DNA from: Streptomyces fulvorobeus
GTDB lineage: Bacteria > Actinomycetota > Actinomycetes > Streptomycetales > Streptomycetaceae
Direction: 5' to 3'
DNA: 64,000 nt
Assembly (NCBI RefSeq): GCF_013167895.1
Contig: NZ_BLWC01000001.1
Coordinates: 310,001-374,000, forward strand
Shown here: positions 27,210 to 35,109 of the stretch, in pieces
How the letters are laid out: the number at the start of each line of letters is the position of its first letter
Numbering within the stretch: position 1 is the stretch's first letter
Position numbers and translations under genes: made by a program
Notes under the pieces: generated by a model
What the model saw: the letters and a program-made list of their open reading frames with translations, nothing else
Databases searched by the model: none
Told to the model about the DNA's origin: nothing

Positions 27210-27264
27210 CGGTGTCCTGTCCGTACGGGGAGAGGGAGGTGCTCCGGACCCGGGCGGCCGCCCC

Positions 27265-27909
27265 TCACCAGGTGTCCAGGTGCAGCACGGAGTCCAGTGG
27301 CTGACGGGCGGCGGGCCGGAAGTCGGTGCCGATGGAGAACGCGGTCGGGATCAGAGCCGCCTGCACGATACCGTCCGGCATGCCCAGCAGCTCGGCGATC
27401 TCCTTCTCGTACATCAGGTGGAGCGTGGTCCAGGCCGTGCCGAGGCGACGGGCGCGGGCGGCGAGCATGTAACTCCACCCGGCCTGGATGACCGAGCCCC
27501 ACATACCGGCCTCGTTGTACTCCGGCGCCTCCTTGGCGTCCAGGCACGGGATGACGAGGACGGGGACGTCCGCCATGTGCTCGCCGAGGTAGGCGACGCT
27601 GTCTCCGACGCGTTGCTGCTGGGGATGGCGGACCGGGTGGTCCGCGTAGAGCGAGGCGCACGAGCCCTCGGACGTCAGATAGGTCCGCACCGCCCGCCGG
27701 TAGTACTCGCCGATGGCGGCCCGCTGGTCCTTGTCGGTGACGACCATCCAGTGCCAGGTCTGCCGGTTGCTGCCGGACGGCGCCTGGAGCGCTATCTCCA
27801 GGCACTCCCTGACCAGGTCGAGCGGAACGGGACGGGTCAGATCGAGCCGTTTGCGCACGGAGCGCGTAGTGGTCAGCAGTTCGTCGGGGGTGAGGTCCAA
27901 GAGGGACAT
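27265..27909 (-). CDS. Nitroreductase-family FMN oxidoreductase
   Basis: A 214-residue protein. RSVRKRLDLTRPV and ALQAPSGSNRQTWHWMVV form the FMN-binding start of the nitroreductase family, and the C-terminal LLGMPDGIVQAALIPTA closes the fold. Such enzymes reduce or dehydrogenate diverse substrates with FMN. Within the cluster it is a candidate tailoring oxidase or reductase. GAGGAAAG precedes the ATG at 27909; the gap to the upstream aminotransferase stop is 82 bases. Confidence 0.87.
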   Translation of the reverse strand: MSLLDLTPDELLTTTRSVRKRLDLTRPVPLDLVRECLEIALQAPSGSNRQTWHWMVVTDKDQRAAIGEYYRRAVRTYLTSEGSCASLYADHPVRHPQQQRVGDSVAYLGEHMADVPVLVIPCLDAKEAPEYNEAGMWGSVIQAGWSYMLAARARRLGTAWTTLHLMYEKEIAELLGMPDGIVQAALIPTAFSIGTDFRPAARQPLDSVLHLDTW

Positions 27910-27991
27910 GGGGGGCCCTTTCCTCGATACGGACACGGAGCAACGAGAGGTGGTGCTTGCGGGGTCGCCAGGAGTGGCGGACGGTTCGGAG

Positions 27992-29371
27992 TCAGGCTGC
28001 CCGGACGCTGCCGTCGGGGTCCACCCGTCGCAGCACCGCGTAGAGGCCGTCGGCCAGCTCGTCGGCTTCGTCGCGGCTCAGCACCAGGGGCGGATTGATG
28101 AGCAGTGCGCGGGGGTTGCCGCGCAGGATGATGCCCGCTTCCTCGCGCAGGGCCGTCGCGACGGGCGCGGTGCCGGTGGGGAGCGGGCTCCGCGTCCCCT
28201 TGTCCGCCACCAGCTCGATGCCGAGCATCAGGCCGAGCTGGCGGACTTCGCCGACCACGGGCAGGTCCCGCAGCCCTTCCAGCCGTTCTGCCAGGTACGC
28301 CCCGGTCTTGGCCGCGTTCTCCAGCATGTTCTCCTGGTCGATGAGATCGATGTTGGCGAGGGCCACCGCGCAGGCCGTGGGGTGCCCGGTGTAGGTGAAC
28401 CCGATGGGGAACCCGTTCCCGGTGATCGTCTCGGTCACCTCGTCACTGACCAGCACGGCTCCGTGAGGAACGTAACCCGAGGTCAGGCCCTTGGCGGTGA
28501 CCATGATGTCGGGAGTGACACCGAAGTGCTCCGCCGCGAACCAGTGTCCGGTGCGGCCGTACCCCGTCACCACCTCGTCGAAGATCAGCAGGATGCCGTG
28601 CTGCCGGAGCAGTTCCGCCACCCGCGGCCAGTAGTCCGCGGGGGGAATGACCGCGCCGCCGACGCTCATGACGGGTTCGCCGATCATCGCCGCTATCCGG
28701 CCGGGTCCGATCCGTTCGATCGTCTCGCGCAGCTCCCGCAGACAGAAGTCCGTCACGCCTTCCTCCCCGTACTGCTGGATCTGGTACGGGTCGGGCGCCG
28801 TGAGGTGGTGGACGTCGGGCATGGTCGGCCCGAACCCCTCGTGGTAGACGGGGAGTCCGGACACGCTTCCGCTGCCGTAGCCGATGCCGTGGTAGCCCAG
28901 CTTGCGGGCGAGCACCCAGGTGCGCTCCGGCCGGCCCGCGCGGTAGTGGAAGTAGCGCGCCATCCGCAGGGCGATCTCGTTGCCCTCGGCGCCACCGCTG
29001 GTGAAGAAGACGCGCTCCAGGCCCGCAGGCGCCAACTCGGCCAGCCGCGAGGCCAGTTCGATCGCCTTGTCGTTGCTCATCATCTCCCAGGTGTGGAAGC
29101 ACTCCAGCACCTTCATCTGCGCGGCGGCGACGTCGGCCAGTTCGCCGCGCCCATGTCCCACCTGCACCATGCCCAGTACCGCGGCGGCGTCGAGGTAGCT
29201 GCGGCCCGTGCTGTCGCGGACGCGGCAGCCTTTGCCCTCGACCATGACGATGCGGTCCTTCCTGCCGGCCGGCAGGTTCGGGTGGATCAGCCTGTCACGG
29301 TCGGCCTGAATCCAGTCGGCCGTCCCGGACGCGGTGGACGCGGTGACCGGCACGGTGGGGGACACGGACAT
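27992..29371 (-). CDS. Class III PLP aminotransferase
   Basis: A 459-residue fold-type I aminotransferase. FFTSGGAEGNEIALRMARY is the phosphate-binding region, LLIFDEVVTGYGRTG contains the PLP-binding Asp, and VTAKGLTSGYVPHG has the Schiff-base Lys. The FTYTGHPTACAVALANI segment is conserved. This is the omega-amino acid/amine transaminase class, so it would put an amino group on an aldehyde or ketone. It is the first gene of the five-gene operon; AAAGGAG precedes the ATG at 29371. The substrate is unknown, but together with the thioester enzymes downstream the product is plausibly an acylated or chain-modified amine. Confidence 0.9.
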   Translation of the reverse strand: MSVSPTVPVTASTASGTADWIQADRDRLIHPNLPAGRKDRIVMVEGKGCRVRDSTGRSYLDAAAVLGMVQVGHGRGELADVAAAQMKVLECFHTWEMMSNDKAIELASRLAELAPAGLERVFFTSGGAEGNEIALRMARYFHYRAGRPERTWVLARKLGYHGIGYGSGSVSGLPVYHEGFGPTMPDVHHLTAPDPYQIQQYGEEGVTDFCLRELRETIERIGPGRIAAMIGEPVMSVGGAVIPPADYWPRVAELLRQHGILLIFDEVVTGYGRTGHWFAAEHFGVTPDIMVTAKGLTSGYVPHGAVLVSDEVTETITGNGFPIGFTYTGHPTACAVALANIDLIDQENMLENAAKTGAYLAERLEGLRDLPVVGEVRQLGLMLGIELVADKGTRSPLPTGTAPVATALREEAGIILRGNPRALLINPPLVLSRDEADELADGLYAVLRRVDPDGSVRAA

Positions 29372-29815
29372 GGGCGGGCTCCTTTGTACAGACGGGCACG
29401 GGGGTGCTGTGGACTCGGGAGGGATGTGGGGAAGGCGGCGGTGAACAGCCACCGGATGGACGGGAGTCTGCCAGCGGCCGTATGCGGTCGGCATGATCAC
29501 GGCGCACGCCGTTCGTCCAGTGATCCACAAGCCCGGGACAAGGCGGGGAGGCCCGCGTCCGCCTCCGGGGCACCCGGCATCCCCCGTTTCGCAGGCGTTT
29601 CCCGTGCGGCTCACCGCTCATCCGCCGCCGGCCACCTCCGTCCCGGAAGGGTTTGGCCGAACACACCCTGTGTTCGGCGCGTCACGGTTGGTACGTTATG
29701 ACCGGTTCGGCGTCGGGCCGGAGCACTCACCGCGGTCGGCACGCGCCTCCCACCGACCGCGTTGACCTCTTGCCGGCGAGCCGTCCGCTTCGCGAACCAC
29801 AGAGGCAAGGGGCTT
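29372..29815. other. 444-base divergent regulatory region between biosynthetic operon and SARP gene
   Basis: No gene is supported here. The region must hold the promoters of the aminotransferase operon (leftward) and the SARP regulator (rightward). The clearest element is the 10-base inverted repeat at 29656-29678. Just to its right the sequence becomes AT-richer (TTGGTACGTTATGACC), a likely promoter core for the SARP gene. Confidence 0.6.
29656..29678. promoter_or_regulatory. Perfect 10-base inverted repeat, candidate operator of the cluster
   Basis: GCCGAACACA (29656-29665) and TGTGTTCGGC (29669-29678) are exact inverse complements around CCC. It sits about 140 bases before the SARP start and 285 before the aminotransferase start. 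The arms are AT-containing and no T tract follows, so an operator fits better than a terminator. The binding protein is unknown; SARPs themselves usually bind direct repeats. Confidence 0.55.
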
Positions 29816-32428
29816 ATGACAGAGGGATTGGTCCAGAGCGTCGACGGGGCTCGCCGGTTCATCCACTCACCGGAAAGCACCGCCACCCCAGTCGTGATCT
29901 CCGCGTTCGGCAGGATGACCGTACGCACGCCCGAAGGTCCGGTGGAGCTGGGACCACCGCGCCGTCGCGCCGTCCTGGCCCTGCTGCTGGTCAACGCCGG
30001 CCAGGTGGTGTCGCTCTCGTCCCTCGTCGACAACATCTGGGGGGACAGACCGCCCGGCCAGGCGGTCACCACCCTCCAGTCGTACATCTCACGGCTGCGC
30101 AGACTGGTGGCGGACCGGCCGCTGAGCGGTGGGGTGCAGCTCCAGCTCAGACACCGCTCCCCCGGATACGTGCTGACCGTGCCGCCGGAGCACGTGGACG
30201 TCCTGCGGTTCGAGCAGGCGGTACGCCGTGGCATGGCCACCCGCCACCGGGGTGACGCGCTGCACGCCTACGATCTGCTGTCCGAGGCACTGCACGGCTG
30301 GGGAGCACCTCCCTTCGAGGACCTGACGGACTACGACTTCGCCTCCCAGGAGGCGTCCCGCCTGGGCGACCTGCGGCTGACCGCCCTGGAGGAGTGCGCC
30401 GAGTGCGCCTTCGCGCTGGGCCGCAGCCAGGAGCTGCTTCCCGTGCTGGAGCAGGAGGTCCACCTCCACCCGCTGCGCGAGCGCCTGGTGCACCAGCTGA
30501 TGCGGGCCCAGTACCAGTGCGGCCGGCAGGCCGACGCGCTGTTCACCTTCGAGCGCACCCGGCAGTCCCTCGCCAAGGAGCTCGGGGCCGATGTCATCCC
30601 CGAGTTACGGCAGGTGCACGAGAGAATCCTCCGGCACGATCCCGCGCTCCGGCGCACTCACCCGGCCCCCGCCGCCCCGCCGCCCACGCCTCCCGTCGCG
30701 TGGCCTCGTTCGCCCGGCTTCCCGCCGGCCGGCCACCCAGCCGCCAAAGGCTCCGGCCTGGCGGCGGAACCGGCCGCCGCGCCGGTGTTCCCGCCGGCCG
30801 CCCCACCACCAGCAGCGGCGGCCGCTGCCGAGCCGGGGTCGCCGCGGACGCGGCGGGCCGAGCTGGAAAGGCTGTCGGCCGCGTTGGAGGCGGCCGGCCG
30901 CGGCAGCGGACGCGGTGTCCTCGTGGTGGGAGAGGCGGGGGTGGGCAAGACGTGGCTGCTCCAGCGGTTCGGGGAGCGGTGCCGCGCGTCTGACATCGAT
31001 GTCTTCACGGTCTACTGCCCTCCGGACGACGACATGCCGGCGTACTGGCCGTGGCTCCAGGTACTGCGCCAGGCGGCCGCCCGGCGGCCCGAGGCGATTC
31101 ATGCGCTGCCGCCGGCCGTGCGCAGGCACCTCGATCCGCTCCTCGATCCTTTCCTCCCCGAGCCGGACGGCGACCCGGCGGGAGAGCCCTCGCGCCTCCC
31201 CGCGGCAGGGACGTTCGCCTTCCAGGAAGCGGTGAGCCGGCTCCTGGTGGCCCTCGCCGACCGCCCGCTGGTCATCGTCCTGGAGAACTTCGAGCGCGCC
31301 GACTTCCCCTCGCTCGCGCTGACCCGCTTCCTCCTGGAGCAGACGGCCGAGTCCTCGCTGCTGCTCGTCGTCACCGCGCGCGCCTTCCGCGTCTCCGACG
31401 ATCCGGGCTGGCGGGCCACCCGGGCGCGCCTGCTCCAGATGCCGCACACGGAGGAGATCCGGCTGGAGGGGCTGCCGCCGGAGGAGAGCCACGGCATCAT
31501 GGCCGCCTCTCTCGGCGCCCGCGCCCACCCCGCCCTGTGCGCGGCCTTGCAGAAACGGTCCTGCGGTAACCCGTTCCTGCTGCTCGGGCTCCTCGAAGCG
31601 GTGGACGACGCGACGACGGCCCGTCAGGTCAACGAGCTGCTGCCGCCGAGACTGGCGGAAGTGATCACGGAGAGACTGTCCGGTATTCCGTCCGGCGTAC
31701 TCGCCGTCCTGAACGCCTGCGCCGTCCTCGGTCCCGAGAGCACCACGGACACCTTGCGGGAACTGGCCGTCGCGGCCGGGGCGTCCGCCCATGACGTGGC
31801 GAGGGCGCTGCGCGCCGGTCTGCTGCGCATGAGAGCGGACGGTTCCTCGCACATCGACTTCGTGCAACCGCTGGTCCGCGACACCGTGCGCCAGGAGATG
31901 CCCGGGGGAAGCTGTCCGGAACCGGAATCGCGCCGTCGCGCCACCGGCCCGTACCGGCTCCAGCCCCGCGACGGCCCGGCCTCGCGCAAGCCGCTCGACT
32001 GGATGTTCACCCGGCCCTCCGGCCGGTTGCAGCACGCCGCGGCGCGGGTGCTGCGCTGGTATCTGAGCGCGCTGTTCGACAGATCCACCCTGTCGACGGC
32101 CGAGGTGGCCCGGGAGGCCGGGCTGCCGGCCGAGGCGGTCACCCTGAGCCTGGGCGGGGAAGTGGTCGCCTCATGGCCGGCGACCCACCTGCTGGTCACC
32201 ATCCTGGGCGGGGACCCGCAGGCCCTGCGCCCCGTCTGGGACGCGGCCTCCGGCGACGAACCCCCGGACGGCCACTCCGAGCTGGACGCGCGGCGCCGGC
32301 TGCGGAAGATGCTGCACGTACTGCAACTGGCGGCGGGAGCGCCGGTCGAGGGGGAACCGTGCGCGGAGACGCTCCTGACGCCCGGCACCACTCCCACCTC
32401 GGTGCCGGGCTACGGCTGGAGCGGGTGA
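29816..32428 (+). CDS. Large SARP/AfsR-type regulator (HTH-BTAD-ATPase) with TTA codon
   Basis: An 870-residue regulator. Residues 30-100 are an OmpR-like DNA-binding domain (SAFGRMTVRTPEGPVELG, RRRAVLALLLVNAG) and 105-260 a BTAD domain (LRFEQAVRRGMATRH, LPVLEQEVHLHPLRERLVHQL). A Pro/Ala linker follows, then an ATPase with Walker A GEAGVGKTWLL near 370. The C-terminal part (about 740-820, RWYLSALFDRSTLSTAEVAREAGLPAEA) looks like a second helix-turn-helix. Such large SARPs activate secondary-metabolite operons, here probably the divergent five-gene unit. Codon TTA at 30605-30607 would make it bldA-dependent. The ATG at 29816 follows AAGGGG. Confidence 0.92.
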   Translation: MTEGLVQSVDGARRFIHSPESTATPVVISAFGRMTVRTPEGPVELGPPRRRAVLALLLVNAGQVVSLSSLVDNIWGDRPPGQAVTTLQSYISRLRRLVADRPLSGGVQLQLRHRSPGYVLTVPPEHVDVLRFEQAVRRGMATRHRGDALHAYDLLSEALHGWGAPPFEDLTDYDFASQEASRLGDLRLTALEECAECAFALGRSQELLPVLEQEVHLHPLRERLVHQLMRAQYQCGRQADALFTFERTRQSLAKELGADVIPELRQVHERILRHDPALRRTHPAPAAPPPTPPVAWPRSPGFPPAGHPAAKGSGLAAEPAAAPVFPPAAPPPAAAAAAEPGSPRTRRAELERLSAALEAAGRGSGRGVLVVGEAGVGKTWLLQRFGERCRASDIDVFTVYCPPDDDMPAYWPWLQVLRQAAARRPEAIHALPPAVRRHLDPLLDPFLPEPDGDPAGEPSRLPAAGTFAFQEAVSRLLVALADRPLVIVLENFERADFPSLALTRFLLEQTAESSLLLVVTARAFRVSDDPGWRATRARLLQMPHTEEIRLEGLPPEESHGIMAASLGARAHPALCAALQKRSCGNPFLLLGLLEAVDDATTARQVNELLPPRLAEVITERLSGIPSGVLAVLNACAVLGPESTTDTLRELAVAAGASAHDVARALRAGLLRMRADGSSHIDFVQPLVRDTVRQEMPGGSCPEPESRRRATGPYRLQPRDGPASRKPLDWMFTRPSGRLQHAAARVLRWYLSALFDRSTLSTAEVAREAGLPAEAVTLSLGGEVVASWPATHLLVTILGGDPQALRPVWDAASGDEPPDGHSELDARRRLRKMLHVLQLAAGAPVEGEPCAETLLTPGTTPTSVPGYGWSG

Positions 32429-32572
32429 GGCGCCTTTCCTCACGGCGCCGCGCCCCGCACGGGGGTGCTGGGCACGGCGCGTCATCCGGCCCGGCGAGCG
32501 CCCGGCAGGCGAATGTCCTGCGAGGACCGGCCGCCGTGCGGTTTCAGGCCCGCCCGGCAGCCGGCACCGTGG

Positions 32573-33268
32573 TCAGCCGAGCTTCTTGAGCAGTTCGGCC
32601 GCGAGCGGAGCCGAGGAGGCCGGGTTCTGCCCGGTGACCAGGTTGCGGTCGACGATGATGTACGGGGCCCACGGCTCGCCCTCCTGGAAGTCCGCGCCCA
32701 GCTCGACCAGGCGGTCCTGTAGCAGCCACTTCGCCTGGTCCGCGAGACCGGCCTGGGTCTCCTCGGCGTTGGTGAAGCCCGTCAGCCGGTAGCCGGCGAA
32801 CGGGTTCGTGCCGTCGTCGTCGCGTGCGGCGAGCAGCGCGGCCGGGCCGTGGCAGACGATGCCGAGGGGCTTGCCCGACTCCAGTGCCCGTGCCAGCAGA
32901 CGGCCGGAGACCGGGTCGACGGCGAGGTCCTCCATGGGCCCGTGTCCGCCGGGGTAGAAGACCGCGGCGTAGTCCGCGAGGTCCACGCCGTCCAGCGGGA
33001 CCGGGTGCCGGAGTTCGGTGAAGGACTCAAGGGCGGCCGCCACCCGGTCGGCGCCTTCCTGGCCGCCGTTGGCACCGGGGGCCAGGCTGCCCCGGTCCAC
33101 CGTCGGTACGGCGCCGCCCGGGGTGGCGACGACGATCTCGTGGCCCGCGGCCTTGAACGCCTCGTACGGGGCCACGGCCTCCTCGGCCCAGAAGCCGGTG
33201 GGGTGCTTGCTGCCGTCGGCCAGAGTCCAGTGGTCGGCGCCGGTCACTACGAAAAGGATCTTGGACAT
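32573..33268 (-). CDS. DJ-1/PfpI-family (class I glutamine amidotransferase-like) protein
   Basis: A 231-residue protein. The nucleophile elbow is GIVCHGPAALLAA with Cys139-His140. The acid residue is likely in GFWAEEAVAPYEAF, and FYPGGHGPMEDLA is conserved. The layout matches HchA-like DJ-1 members of about 230 residues, described as glyoxalases, deglycases or chaperones in other species. Cytoplasmic, no signal. GAGAAGAGCGAG precedes the ATG at 33268. Single gene. Confidence 0.88.
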   Translation of the reverse strand: MSKILFVVTGADHWTLADGSKHPTGFWAEEAVAPYEAFKAAGHEIVVATPGGAVPTVDRGSLAPGANGGQEGADRVAAALESFTELRHPVPLDGVDLADYAAVFYPGGHGPMEDLAVDPVSGRLLARALESGKPLGIVCHGPAALLAARDDDGTNPFAGYRLTGFTNAEETQAGLADQAKWLLQDRLVELGADFQEGEPWAPYIIVDRNLVTGQNPASSAPLAAELLKKLG

Positions 33269-33600
33269 CTCGCTCTTCTCCGAGGGGTGGGCCCATCCGG
33301 GCCCGAAGTAAGGATTACGGAGCCGCCGGGGCGGCACTCTGCCGACGGTAGGCCGATAACCATGACGTAACAACCAGGGCACCGGCCTCCCGGTCGCGGA
33401 CACCGGCTGCGACGGTGACGCGCACGTGGGCTCTCCGAGCGGCGGGTGCGGGTAGCGGCCCGATGGCGCGCCCCTCGTCCACCCCGGGCCGGAACTCCGG
33501 GCGGAGCCGGCCATCCACTCCCGTAACTGAACATGATTGTCATAATGCTAGGGTCGGCGCATCGGCTTCACCCACTCCTCGCATCCCGTTGGGGTCCCCC
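33269..33600. other. 332-base divergent intergenic region
   Basis: No gene is supported. It carries the leftward promoter of the DJ-1-like gene and, near the right end, the Zur-box-like palindrome and promoter of the peptide/nickel-type ABC operon. The rest is ordinary GC-rich spacer. Confidence 0.6.
33526..33544 (+). promoter_or_regulatory. Zur-box-like palindrome before the ABC operon
   Basis: The core TGAACATGATTGTCA (33528-33542) matches the actinobacterial Zur consensus TGAAAATNATTTTCA except at two positions. It overlaps the likely promoter; CATAAT (33541-33546) or TAGGGT (33549-33554) could be the -10. Binding of zinc-loaded Zur here would repress the importer when zinc is plentiful. 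Fur or MntR sites can look alike, so the metal is not proven. Confidence 0.55.
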
Positions 33601-35109
33601 TTGCGTCTGTTCGAGAATCCCCGCACACCTCGTCGGGGCCTCCTGTCCACGATCGGTCTGAGCACGGCGGCGGCGCTGCTCAGCGGCTGTTTCGCCGCGG
33701 CCGGCCCCTCCTCAGGCGGTGGTGACTCCCGCCTGCGCGTCGCGATGATGCAACCGCCGCGCGCGGGACTCTCCCCGCTGACGGACGACGCGTTCAAGCT
33801 GTCGCGCTGGTCCACCGCCGAGACCCTCACCCGGCTGGACGCGGACGGCGACGCACGGCCCGCCCTGGCGACCTCCTGGCGGCAGAGCGGCAAGGACTGG
33901 ACGTTCACCCTCCGCGAGGGCGTCACGTTCCACGACGGCACCGCCTTCACCGCACGCTCCGTCGTGAAGTCCCTCACCGTCGCCGCCACCGCCTCGCCCA
34001 AGCCGCGCATCCTCGACGGCGTCACCCTCACCGCCCGCGCCACCGGCCCCCGCACGGTGACGGTCACCACGGCAGCGGCCGATCCGCTGGTCCCCCAGCG
34101 GCTCAGCTCCCCGCAGTTGTCGATCCTCGCCGCCAAGGCGTACCGGGGCAGGACCGTCAGCCCGGTGGGCGCGGGCACGGGCCCGTTCGAACTCGTCGAG
34201 GTGGGCGGCACGACCACGGCCACGCTCGACCGCTACGACCGCTACTGGGGCGGCCGGGCGAAGGCGGCCGGCATCGATGTGAGGTTCGTGCCCGACGGCA
34301 CCGCGCGGGCCGCCGCGCTGCGCAGCGGCGAGGCCGACATCGTCGAGGCGGTCCCCGTCTCGCAGGCGCGCCTCCTGGACCCGGAGCTGATCCACGAGGT
34401 GCCGATGCCGCGTACCAACACCCTGTACCTGAACGCCGGCTCGGGACCGTTCGAAGACGCGCGCGTCCGGGCCGCGGCACGCGCGGCCGTCGACGCGGAG
34501 CAGATCGTGAGCAGTGTGTACGAGGACAGGGCCGACCTCGCCGAAGGGCTGCTGGGCCCGGCCCTCCCCTGGGCCGCGGAGCTGCGTGAGAAGCCCGTAC
34601 GGGCGGCGGCCGGCGATCCGGGGGGCGCGGAGATCACGATCGGCACGTTCACCGACCGGGCCGAGCTTCCCGAGGTGGCCCAGATCCTCCAGCAGCAGCT
34701 CCAGGCAGCGGGCTTCCGGGTGAAGCTGGAGGTCCGCGAGTACGCCACCATCGAAGCGGACGCCCTCGCCGGGAAGTTCGACGCGTTCGTCCTGTCGCGG
34801 GCCACGGTCCTGGACTCCGGTGACCCGGCGGCGTACCTGTACAGCGACTTCGCCGGTGAAGGGTCCTTCAACCTCGCGCAGCTCTCCGACCCCGGTGTCG
34901 ACAAGGCACTGACCACCGCCTCGCAGACCCCGGCCGGTGACGCGAGGCGCGAGGCGGTCATGGCCGCCGAGGCAGCCGTGCTGGCCACGGACGCCGCCGT
35001 GCCGATGCTGCACGAGCGGGTCATCCAGGGTGACGCGGCGGGCGTCAGGGGCGCGGCCCACGACCCGCGCGAACGTGAACTCGTCACGATCCGCACGCAC
35101 GTCAAGTGA
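33601..35109 (+). CDS. Peptide/nickel-type ABC substrate-binding lipoprotein
   Basis: About 502 residues. The lipoprotein signal ends in LLSGC (Cys30). It has the SBP_bac_5 layout: WSTAETLTRLDADGDARPALATSW, WTFTLREGVTFHDGTAFTARSVVKSL, GTGPFELVE and DRYWGGRAKAAGIDVRFVPD. This family binds peptides, nickel chelates or metallophores outside the membrane. The TTG at 33601 is the proposed start; no good ribosome binding site is visible, so the start is uncertain. Its stop overlaps the permease start as GTGA. A Zur-like site upstream suggests a zinc or zincophore substrate. Confidence 0.85.
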   Translation: MRLFENPRTPRRGLLSTIGLSTAAALLSGCFAAAGPSSGGGDSRLRVAMMQPPRAGLSPLTDDAFKLSRWSTAETLTRLDADGDARPALATSWRQSGKDWTFTLREGVTFHDGTAFTARSVVKSLTVAATASPKPRILDGVTLTARATGPRTVTVTTAAADPLVPQRLSSPQLSILAAKAYRGRTVSPVGAGTGPFELVEVGGTTTATLDRYDRYWGGRAKAAGIDVRFVPDGTARAAALRSGEADIVEAVPVSQARLLDPELIHEVPMPRTNTLYLNAGSGPFEDARVRAAARAAVDAEQIVSSVYEDRADLAEGLLGPALPWAAELREKPVRAAAGDPGGAEITIGTFTDRAELPEVAQILQQQLQAAGFRVKLEVREYATIEADALAGKFDAFVLSRATVLDSGDPAAYLYSDFAGEGSFNLAQLSDPGVDKALTTASQTPAGDARREAVMAAEAAVLATDAAVPMLHERVIQGDAAGVRGAAHDPRERELVTIRTHVK

